Of a DNA stretch of 14,198 nucleotides, positions 1-6,471 are shown in pieces. The position numbers and the translations under genes are program-made. Below the pieces are notes generated by a model. It searched no databases. It was not told the DNA's origin and worked only from the letters and a program-made list of their open reading frames with translations. The DNA is from Methylomicrobium sp. (GTDB lineage Bacteria; Pseudomonadota; Gammaproteobacteria; Methylococcales; Methylomonadaceae). Positions within the stretch are counted from its first letter, which is position 1. Every line of letters starts with the position of its first letter. The stretch spans positions 1 to 14,198 of the forward strand of contig SLIO01000166.1 of assembly GCA_007135635.1 (NCBI GenBank), given 5' to 3'.

Positions 1-2
1 AT

Positions 3-1343
3 TTATGACAACAAAAAAACGGTCCCCAACCCCAAAAATGCTACAAAACCGACGACATCGGTCACGGTAGTTAGAATGACCGAACCCGATAAGGCCGGGT
101 CGATATCAAGCTTATCCAAGACCAATGGAATGACTACGCCTGCGAAAGCCGCAATGATAATATTAACGACAATCGCGGCCGCAATCACCGAACCGATTGA
201 CAGGCTACCGAACCAAATGCCTGCAATTACGCCGATCACTAAAGCCCATAACAAGCCATTGAGTATGCCGACGCTGACCTCTTTAATCAATAGCGGCTTA
301 AAATTTCCTTTGCTGATTTGACCCAACGCAATACCTCTAATGATCAAAGTCAAGGTCTGACTGCCGGCAATCCCGCCCATCGATGCGACAATCGGCATCA
401 ACACCGCTAATGCAACAATTTGCTGTAATGTACCTTCAAATAAGCCGATTGACCAAGAGGCCAGAAAAGCCGTTAACAAATTGATTCCTAACCAGGTGGC
501 TCGGCGTTTTGAACTACGAATCACAGGAGCGAACAAGTCTTCGTCTTCATCCATACCAGCGGTTGCCATCAATTGGCTTTCATATTCTTCGCGGGTAATT
601 TCCAAAGCCAAGCGTAACGTAATTCTCCCCAACAATAGCCGATTGGCATCGATGACCGGTAATGCGCTTAGCCCGGAATGTTCCATCTTTTCCGCTGCAT
701 CGGTTAAATAACTATCCGCTGAAACAGTAACAGGATCGTCTATACATAATTCTACCAATGGCGTAAGCGGATCCGCGGCGTACAATTTATGAACGAGAAC
801 GGTGCCGACGAAAGCGCCATTACGCTGAATCAGATAAATGCAATCGGTATACTCGGGCAGGTTTTTGCGGATCAAGCGCATCGCCTGTCTAACCCTTGCC
901 GTCCTTGGCAAAATCAATAACTCGTGATCGACATAGCGGCCGATTCGTTCATCGTCATATTGCGCCGATAACTGATAATGTTTACGCTGACTGGCATCCA
1001 TATTGCCAAGCGCGGTATCTATCACCGATTCCGGCAATGTTTCCGCCAGCTCGATCAAATCCTCGGCATGCAGACCGCTCAACAAATTTTGCAATTCCGC
1101 TTCATCGAAGCTTTCGATGATAGTCTGCCTGGGCTCGGAACGCATCGCAACCAAAACATCGATACGATCTTCAACAGGAACCTGCTGCCAACGCTCCAAA
1201 CGTTGATGCAAGGGCAGGGATTCCAACAATAATGCCAATTCGGTACTTTCCAGTTCTTCTATGGCTTGTTCAAAAACAGTTTTTTGATCTTCATTTTCAG
1301 CTTCGTTAAGACGCTCGACCAAATGACTGATTTCTTCGTTCAT
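3..1343 (-). CDS. mgtE: Mg2+ transporter/channel MgtE
   Basis: MgtE is a homodimeric inner-membrane Mg2+ channel gated by intracellular Mg2+. The predicted protein of 446 residues has the full family layout. There is an acidic helical N domain (about 1-135), two CBS domains (about 140-255, with LPV at 228-230), a connecting 'plug' helix (about 256-280) and a C-terminal domain of five membrane segments (about 284-446). The conserved pore Asp in the last helix is present (TTVTD, D429, equivalent to D432 of the Thermus protein). I chose the ATG at 1343, preceded by a purine-rich GGGGGC, over an ATG 32 codons upstream, because the extra codons would run through a terminator hairpin and match no family N terminus. 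The stop codon lies within the window, so the gene is complete. It is separated from the regulator gene upstream by about 480 bases holding a possible attenuator. Confidence 0.95.
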   Translation of the reverse strand: MNEEISHLVERLNEAENEDQKTVFEQAIEELESTELALLLESLPLHQRLERWQQVPVEDRIDVLVAMRSEPRQTIIESFDEAELQNLLSGLHAEDLIELAETLPESVIDTALGNMDASQRKHYQLSAQYDDERIGRYVDHELLILPRTARVRQAMRLIRKNLPEYTDCIYLIQRNGAFVGTVLVHKLYAADPLTPLVELCIDDPVTVSADSYLTDAAEKMEHSGLSALPVIDANRLLLGRITLRLALEITREEYESQLMATAGMDEDEDLFAPVIRSSKRRATWLGINLLTAFLASWSIGLFEGTLQQIVALAVLMPIVASMGGIAGSQTLTLIIRGIALGQISKGNFKPLLIKEVSVGILNGLLWALVIGVIAGIWFGSLSIGSVIAAAIVVNIIIAAFAGVVIPLVLDKLDIDPALSGSVILTTVTDVVGFVAFLGLGTVFLLS

Positions 1344-1393
1344 TGCTGCCCCCAAATTGGGTCCCTTAAACGGGACTGTGTAAACGTTAAGCC

Positions 1394-1421
1394 AAAAAAA
1401 AGGGCCCTTTCGGGCCCTTTT
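1394..1421 (-). terminator. Strong intrinsic terminator upstream of mgtE
   Basis: Read on the minus strand, AAAAGGGCCC, a GAAA tetraloop and GGGCCCTTTT form a perfect 10-bp stem. The run of eight T's (1401-1394) supplies the last four stem bases and the U-tail. It lies 50 bases before the mgtE start, in the direction of mgtE transcription. It either ends a transcript coming from upstream (the CarH-like gene or a short leader RNA) or acts as an attenuator for mgtE. The other strand has only four T's after the stem and no gene reading into it. Confidence 0.85.
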
Positions 1422-1445
1422 CACATTATTATTCGGCAACCCATT

Positions 1446-1493
1446 TTAAGCATATAGTTGATTATCAAAGGCATTTAAGGCCATGTATTTCAT
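1446..1493 (-). CDS. Possible 15-codon leader peptide upstream of mgtE
   Basis: A short ORF encodes MKYMALNAFDNQLYA and stops at TAA, 24 bases before the terminator hairpin. GAGGT (1504-1500) sits six bases before the ATG, a better Shine-Dalgarno match and spacing than most genes in this window. The order SD, mini-ORF, terminator, transporter gene matches the general plan of attenuation leaders. The peptide itself is not recognised and lacks the proline or acidic runs of the Salmonella mgtA/mgtC leaders. The RBS and position are seen; the function is inference and could be chance. Confidence 0.35.
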   Translation of the reverse strand: MKYMALNAFDNQLYA

Positions 1494-1825
1494 AAATGTA
1501 CCTCTACACTTCGAAATAACCGCGAACGGCTTCGGGCGATAAACCATTCGCTCGGACATTATTAGGCCAAAACAACCATGCATCGGAATTGGGTGAACAA
1601 AAAAGAGTCTGATCATCGAATTAACAATAACAGGCAATAGTCCTGTGTTAAATAAGCTACGAATTATGAAAGCCATTTGCCGTGAATGCAATTAAAACCT
1701 AGCAAGTCTCAAATCTATTCATGTCGTTTGAACGGCTCGATTAAAAAAACCTACCAAATTCATAAGAAATTAAGAACTTTTCATGCGTTGCAAAGTCAGA
1801 GCATAAATCAATCGATCAAGAATCG
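1494..1825. other. Gene-free gap with leader hairpins
   Basis: I see no convincing gene here. On the minus strand it would be the 5' leader of the mini-ORF/mgtE transcript, or the 3' tail of the CarH-like gene. It holds an 8-bp stem with one G-U pair (GCGAATGG at 1551-1544 with CCGTTCGC at 1529-1522). A second small stem-loop is built on ACAGG/CCTGT near 1630-1647. I found no match to the M-box Mg2+ riboswitch consensus as I remember it. An 81-codon frame that covers the gap and ends in the mini-ORF has no recognisable protein features. Confidence 0.4.
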
Positions 1826-2740
1826 TTAAAACGGCCGAGACAGTCGGCGGCTTTCAATCAAGCGACCGATTCGATGGTAAAAGTCGTCGAGACTGGCGGT
1901 AAAAACAGACTGTTCCGGCAGTTGATTCGACTTGAACAAATACTGTGCACCGGTACCGCCGACCCATAATTGAATATCTTTCGGCAACGCCTCGACCAGA
2001 TGGTTTAAGTTTTGAATCATGGCTTGTTCAGGCGGTGTATTAGCGAGACTCATTACAATAACAGAAGGCTTGAGCCGGCTTCCGACGTTTAACAAGTCTT
2101 CCCATGGCAAGTCGGGACCGATGTAATAGCATTTGCAACGTTGGCTAGCGGCCAACCAACAGCTCAGCAATATTCCGAATTCGTGATGTTCTCCGGTCAT
2201 GGTCGCGAACATCACGCCGGGATTGGTTCCGGAAAATGGCTGTTCGTGATTCACCATGCTTAACACGATTCGTTTAACACAGGCGGAAAATAGATGCTCT
2301 TGAGCAATTGTCAATTTACCTTCATGCCAAAGATTACCCACTTTTTCCAAGGTCGGCAAAAGAATCTCCCGGGCATAGCTAAGAGGATCCATTGCAATCA
2401 GTGCCCGCCGGAGCAGCTCTTCGCAAACATCCATGCGAAACTCCAGCAGAGCATCGACAATCCGTTCAAAAAACAATTCTTGATTGGCATTAGGTGGATT
2501 CCGATTGGCATTTAACAAATCCTGTAGCTCATCGTTACTCAAATCTGCGATTTTGCTAATCGTAAAACCTTGCTGAGTTGCCGCCAGTAGAAGCGTCAAA
2601 CGCTCGACATCTTGCTGCGTATAAAGACGCCGGCCCTTGCTGTCCCTAACGGGGTTAACGGTTCCGTAGCGCCTTTCCCAAGCTCTGAGCGTTTCGGTGT
2701 TGATTCCTGTGAGTGAAGTCACGGTTTTTATTGTATACAT
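1826..2740 (-). CDS. MerR-family regulator with B12-binding domain, CarH/LitR-like photoreceptor
   Basis: This 304-residue protein joins an N-terminal MerR winged helix (about 1-70; ETLRAWERRYG is typical), a helical cobalamin-capping domain (about 85-165) and a Rossmann-type B12-binding domain (about 173-300). All the light-sensing residues known from Thermus CarH have counterparts. W138 followed nine residues later by E148-H149 is the Trp-x9-Glu-His cap motif. H139 matches the His that ligates cobalt after photolysis. E184-x-H186-x-x-G189 is the lower axial ligand motif. An SL (231-232) and a GG (261-262) also fit the B12 fold. In the known family, AdoCbl drives a dark tetramer that represses DNA and light disassembles it. 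The gene is divergent from a sigma-factor gene across 137 bases that hold a perfect dyad. No Shine-Dalgarno is obvious before the ATG, although the MerR alignment supports this start. Confidence 0.9.
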   Translation of the reverse strand: MYTIKTVTSLTGINTETLRAWERRYGTVNPVRDSKGRRLYTQQDVERLTLLLAATQQGFTISKIADLSNDELQDLLNANRNPPNANQELFFERIVDALLEFRMDVCEELLRRALIAMDPLSYAREILLPTLEKVGNLWHEGKLTIAQEHLFSACVKRIVLSMVNHEQPFSGTNPGVMFATMTGEHHEFGILLSCWLAASQRCKCYYIGPDLPWEDLLNVGSRLKPSVIVMSLANTPPEQAMIQNLNHLVEALPKDIQLWVGGTGAQYLFKSNQLPEQSVFTASLDDFYHRIGRLIESRRLSRPF

Positions 2741-2765
2741 TTATGCACAGGTTTTGTTTATGATT

Positions 2766-2782
2766 AATGTTTGACAAACATT
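2766..2782. promoter_or_regulatory. Perfect 17-bp dyad, candidate CarH-like operator
   Basis: AATGTTTG-A-CAAACATT is a perfect inverted repeat with 8-bp arms about a single central base. It lies between the divergent regulator and sigma-factor genes and overlaps a consensus -35 hexamer. The left half-site TAATGTTT (2765-2772) recurs in direct orientation at 2794-2801. CarH-type repressors are known to cover the -35 region of the promoters they control, so this is the obvious candidate binding site. Binding itself is inference. Confidence 0.6.
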
Positions 2783-2799
2783 GTACTCAGGAGTAATGT
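2771..2799 (+). promoter_or_regulatory. Candidate sigma-70 promoter for the sigma factor operon
   Basis: A perfect -35 TTGACA (2771-2776) is followed after 17 bases by the weak -10 TAATGT (2794-2799). The strong -35 lies inside the dyad, so a bound repressor would block it. The poor -10 fits a promoter needing help or an alternative sigma factor. Confidence 0.45.
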
Positions 2800-2850
2800 T
2801 TAATCCAAGCTTTAGTTGACTCAACAAAGTATTTACTCAGGGTATATAAC
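2785..2850. promoter_or_regulatory. Repeated motifs in the sigma-factor leader
   Basis: ACTCAGG occurs at 2785-2791 and again at 2835-2841. Between them is an 11-bp perfect palindrome GTTGA-C-TCAAC (2815-2825). An AT-rich TATATA follows at 2843-2848. TTGACT at 2816 is 21 bases from TATATA, too far for a standard promoter. These may be further regulator sites; no factor is identifiable. Confidence 0.3.
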
Positions 2851-2877
2851 CAGTTATCAGGTAAGGGGCAATCCACT

Positions 2878-4323
2878 ATGACCCAATTGAACCATTTAAT
2901 GCTAAACAATCAATACCGTTCGGGCAGTTTTCGGGCATTTTATAAGGAAACCACCATTGAAACGGATCTATATGTTTCACGCCGACCGCTCATCGACATC
3001 CTCAACGACGCTTCCGACGAAATCGAATCGGAACCTGTCGATGTCGAATTATTTGCGGAAACCGAAGAATTATCCTCATCGAATAATGCAATGACATTCA
3101 TGCAGAGTGGAGGCGACGAGTTATTAATACATCAGCAAAATGCATCGGTTTTAACCGCCGAGGAATTAACCTCGCTAGCCCAGCAGATGGAACAAAGTCG
3201 CTTGAATTTATCGCGATTGATGATTTATTCGGATTCGGGACTGTCGGTTATAGCCGGCGAATTTATTCGAGCTATCGGTGATGGCATCGACTTATCTGAG
3301 CTTATCAGAAAAAACAATCTCGACCCTTTACAAAGCGAGAATGTTGCACAGGATACCGCTAAACAGCTCGCAAGCAAATTATTGGGTTGTTTTCAGCAAG
3401 TCATCAACACCAAAGATCATCCGCATTCAAGTGCAGTATTTACCGAATGCAAGCAGTTGCTCGACGATCTTCATCTTTTACCTAATTTTCTACAACAAAT
3501 CGTCAAGGTCTTAACCTGCAGGCTCAGGGACCGAGCACTCAATGATGATGACCTGGAGTTGCTGAAATCCGCGTCGATCGAGCAACAACGAATGATTTCC
3601 GCCCGACGTGCGATGATCAGTGGCAACCTTAGGTTAGTCACTTTCATTGCACGTCAATATCACCATTCCTCGGTGCCGTTTACCGACTTGATTCAAGACG
3701 GGACTGTGGGTTTAATCAAGGCGGTTGACCGTTACGATTGGCGACGCTCGGTGCGCTTTTCCACCTATGCAATTTATTGGATCAAACAAAGCATCACTCG
3801 GGGAATGGTCAGACAGGAAAAGATGGTCCGCTTGCCATACAACATCGCGGCAAAAGCGGCCGCGGTATTTGAAACGATGAACGATTATCTGGTCAAACAC
3901 AACCAATGGCCGACCAATAAGACACTTGCCGATCTCTGCGCTTTGCCCGAAGAGGAAATCAAAGCCATCGTCGATAATTATCAACCGACCATCTCGCTCG
4001 ATAACAATATCAACGACGACGAGGATTTACCGGCGATCGTCGATTCGATAGAGCAACACCATTTTCCGCAACCGATTAATATACTAGCTAATTCGGCATT
4101 GAAAAACTGCTTGAGGAAGGCCATCGAAACGCTACCTGAGCGCGAAGCCGACATCATCAATTGCCGCTTCGGGCTCGACAGCGACACCGAAATGACGCTG
4201 CAAGACATTGCCGATCGGATGTCGTTAACGCGGGAACGGGTCCGGCAAATTCAGAACAGCGCGCTTTTAAAATTAAGAAATAAATTCAGTAGTGATTTAG
4301 TCGATTTTCTCGAACCGGGCTAA
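2878..4323 (+). CDS. Alternative sigma factor of the sigma-70 family (RpoD/RpoS-like)
   Basis: The 481-residue protein has core sigma regions 2 (about 245-316), 3 (about 324-400) and 4 (about 405-470). DLIQDGTVGLIKAVD, FSTYA and the TRERVRQIQ helix-turn-helix are diagnostic. A degenerate region 1.2 (around 91-115) resembles RpoD, but region 1.1 is absent and the first 80 or so residues are unlike any family I know. The residues that read -12 (Q304, T307) and the -35 box (TRER near 451-454) match E. coli RpoD. In the melting helix one Trp is replaced (Y300-W301 instead of Trp-Trp). It is thus probably a non-housekeeping factor with near-RpoD promoter preference. AAGGGG precedes the ATG by nine bases. 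It heads an apparent operon with hflK, hflC and ftsH and is divergent from the CarH-like gene. Confidence 0.88.
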   Translation: MTQLNHLMLNNQYRSGSFRAFYKETTIETDLYVSRRPLIDILNDASDEIESEPVDVELFAETEELSSSNNAMTFMQSGGDELLIHQQNASVLTAEELTSLAQQMEQSRLNLSRLMIYSDSGLSVIAGEFIRAIGDGIDLSELIRKNNLDPLQSENVAQDTAKQLASKLLGCFQQVINTKDHPHSSAVFTECKQLLDDLHLLPNFLQQIVKVLTCRLRDRALNDDDLELLKSASIEQQRMISARRAMISGNLRLVTFIARQYHHSSVPFTDLIQDGTVGLIKAVDRYDWRRSVRFSTYAIYWIKQSITRGMVRQEKMVRLPYNIAAKAAAVFETMNDYLVKHNQWPTNKTLADLCALPEEEIKAIVDNYQPTISLDNNINDDEDLPAIVDSIEQHHFPQPINILANSALKNCLRKAIETLPEREADIINCRFGLDSDTEMTLQDIADRMSLTRERVRQIQNSALLKLRNKFSSDLVDFLEPG

Positions 4324-4360
4324 AGCGGCCGATTGAATCGACATTGCACCGAGCAATAAA

Positions 4361-4386
4361 AGGCCGGATAAGCAATAAATCGGCCT
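4361..4386 (+). other. Small hairpin between the sigma gene and hflK
   Basis: AGGCCG (4361-4366) and CGGCCT (4381-4386) can pair across a 14-base loop in the 89-base gap. No T-run follows, so it is not a convincing terminator. The sigma gene and hflK may still be on one transcript. Confidence 0.3.
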
Positions 4387-4412
4387 CAACACACGAGTAT
4401 CAGGAGTACGCT

Positions 4413-5573
4413 ATGACCTGGAACAATAAAAAAAATGACCCAGAGGAAATGGGTGAAAATCCCAAGTCCGATTGGGAAGCTCAATTCGATAATATTTGGC
4501 GAAGCATCAATCAAAAGCCGAAAAATTTTCTTAGCCTTCATTCCAAATCCCTATTCACTTACTCAAGCGCCGCGTTGTTAATTGCCTGGGCGGGCAGCGG
4601 CGTTTATATCGTGGACCAAGGCAACCGAGGCGTAGAAACCCGCTTCGGCGCCTATCAAGCCACCACGATGCCCGGCCCGCATTGGCATTTACCCTTCCCA
4701 ATAGAAGATGTGTCTATCGTCAACGTCGAAAAACAACGCTTCATTGAAATCGGTTATCAAACCGGCAGCCGCCAACTCGGCAGTGGATCGGACTTACCCG
4801 AATCGCTGATGCTAACCAAGGATGAAAACATTATCAGTGTTAGGCTGGCCATTCAATATCAAATCAAAGATGCCAGAGATTATTTATTTAATGTCAAAAA
4901 TGCCGAAGCCACGCTTAAGCAGGTCACCGAAAGTATCGAACGGGGCGTGATCGGCAAGAATAATATGGACTTCATCCTGACCGAAGGTCGCAGCCAAATC
5001 GCCACGGCAATCAAGGATCAGGTGCAGGAAGCGATGGACCAATACCAAACCGGCTTGCGCATCGCTAGTGTCAATTTACAGGATGCCCAACCTCCCGAAG
5101 AAGTTCAGAATGCTTTCGAAGATGCAATCCGAGCACGTGAGGACAAACAAAGACTGATCAATGAAGCTGAAGCTTATGCCAACGAAGTCATTCCAAAAGC
5201 TCGAGGTGCAGCCGCCCGTTTGATTCAGGAGGCCGAAGGCTACGAGGCTCAAGTGATCGCCAGAGCAACCGGCGAGACACAACGCTTCGATCAATTACTG
5301 GTCCAATATGAAAAAGCGCCCAAAATAACTCGTAAACGTTTGTATCTTGAAGCCAAGGAAAAACTTTACAGCAATACCAATAAGGTGATCGTGGCGGTTG
5401 AAAACGGTAATAATATGTTTTATATGCCGATCGACTCGATGAATAAAAATGGTGATCAAAAAGCCGGTAGCCCTAGCCTAAATTCGATTGCGCAAATAGA
5501 AAAAGCCGCCCAGACCGACGCTCGAAAGCCAATCCATGCATCAACTATCCGTTCCAGTAGGAGCAGACTATGA
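4413..5573 (+). CDS. hflK: FtsH modulator HflK (SPFH/band-7 protein)
   Basis: HflK and HflC assemble into a large periplasmic cage around FtsH hexamers and limit its access to membrane substrates. The predicted 386-residue protein has the usual order: a polar N tail with DWEAQFDNIW (20-29), one membrane segment (about 47-67), an SPFH/band-7 domain starting at GNRGVETRFG, and a long Ala/Glu-rich coiled-coil arm (about 225-300). The tail after about residue 340 is polar and low in complexity. AGGAG (4402-4406) six bases before the ATG at 4413 fixes the start; an in-frame ATG 23 codons upstream would add a sequence unlike the family. Its TGA overlaps the ATG of hflC, so the two are translationally coupled. 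Confidence 0.93.
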   Translation: MTWNNKKNDPEEMGENPKSDWEAQFDNIWRSINQKPKNFLSLHSKSLFTYSSAALLIAWAGSGVYIVDQGNRGVETRFGAYQATTMPGPHWHLPFPIEDVSIVNVEKQRFIEIGYQTGSRQLGSGSDLPESLMLTKDENIISVRLAIQYQIKDARDYLFNVKNAEATLKQVTESIERGVIGKNNMDFILTEGRSQIATAIKDQVQEAMDQYQTGLRIASVNLQDAQPPEEVQNAFEDAIRAREDKQRLINEAEAYANEVIPKARGAAARLIQEAEGYEAQVIARATGETQRFDQLLVQYEKAPKITRKRLYLEAKEKLYSNTNKVIVAVENGNNMFYMPIDSMNKNGDQKAGSPSLNSIAQIEKAAQTDARKPIHASTIRSSRSRL

Positions 5574-6436
5574 ATTCTTTGTCTAAACAATTATTAGTTC
5601 CCATCGGTTTATCGGTGCTGATTATTGGATATATGTCGGTGTTTTATGTTGGCGAAAGTGAAAAAGCGATCAAATTTCGCTTGGGCGAAATCGTCGGCTC
5701 CGATTATCGGCCTGGCCTTCATTTAAAACTGCCGTTGATCAATAACACCAGCGCATTCGATGCCCGAATTCAAACGCTTAATGCCAAATCGGAGCGGTTT
5801 CTGACTTCGGAAAAGAAAAATGTGATTGTCGACTCCTTTGCCAAATGGAAAATTGGCGATGTCGGGCTGTTTTATACGACGGTCAGCGGCGATTCTTATC
5901 AAGCCAACCTTCGACTCGATCAAATCATGAAAGATGCGATGCGCGGCGAATTTGGTTTGAGAACGATTAAAGAGCTGGTTTCCGAGGATAGGGGCAATTT
6001 ACGCAAGGTGCTGATGGAAAAATTAAGCCCGGTCGCTGAACAATACGGCATCGAGCTGGTCGATATCCGCATCAAGCGCATCGATCTGCCTGACGAAGTC
6101 AGCAGCTCGGTATTTCGCAGAATGGAAGCCGAACGCGAAAGGGTTGCACGAGAATTCCGCTCACAAGGCGCGGAACTTGCAGAACAAATTAGCGCACAAG
6201 CCGATAAAGAACGCGAAATTATTTTGGCTAATGCTTATCGAGAAGCCGAACAAATACGAGGACGCGGCGATGCCAAGTCGGCCGAGATCTATGCGGTCAG
6301 CCATGGCAAAAATGAAGAGTTCTATGCATTCCACCGAAGCTTGAACGCCTATCAAAAATCGTTCGAAAATACCCAGGATACTCTGTTATTGGAACCTAAA
6401 TCGGATTTCTTCAGGTATTTTTCGAAAGAAGAATGA
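5570..6436 (+). CDS. hflC: FtsH modulator HflC (SPFH/band-7 protein)
   Basis: This is the partner of HflK in the HflKC cage. The 288-residue protein has a single N-terminal membrane anchor (about 7-27), then the band-7 domain (GESEKAIKFRLGEIVG onward, PGLHLKLP typical), and a charged helical arm with FRRMEAERERVAREFRSQG (about 183-201). It is shorter than E. coli HflC, which carries an extra insertion, but similar in length to many proteobacterial homologues. The ATG overlaps the hflK stop (ATGA), with AGGAG six bases upstream. Only 35 bases separate it from ftsH, supporting one operon and one complex. Confidence 0.93.
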   Translation: MNSLSKQLLVPIGLSVLIIGYMSVFYVGESEKAIKFRLGEIVGSDYRPGLHLKLPLINNTSAFDARIQTLNAKSERFLTSEKKNVIVDSFAKWKIGDVGLFYTTVSGDSYQANLRLDQIMKDAMRGEFGLRTIKELVSEDRGNLRKVLMEKLSPVAEQYGIELVDIRIKRIDLPDEVSSSVFRRMEAERERVAREFRSQGAELAEQISAQADKEREIILANAYREAEQIRGRGDAKSAEIYAVSHGKNEEFYAFHRSLNAYQKSFENTQDTLLLEPKSDFFRYFSKEE

Positions 6437-6471
6437 TATCCTCATACATCTCTAAAGGGGAGAAAATTTAA

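Noticed and set aside
1344..1439. Longer mgtE start 32 codons upstream
   Set aside because: The extension would be encoded across a strong terminator hairpin and does not match MgtE N termini.
1446..1691. 81-codon minus-strand frame upstream of mgtE
   Set aside because: No recognisable domain, odd composition and no good ribosome site at its first ATG; only its last 15 codons have a convincing start signal.
1494..1700. Mg2+ riboswitch (M-box) before mgtE
   Set aside because: Hairpins exist, but I could not find the conserved core sequence of the M-box, so the class is not claimed.
4361..4386. Terminator between the sigma gene and hflK
   Set aside because: The hairpin has no T-run and a large loop, so it is unlikely to end transcription.
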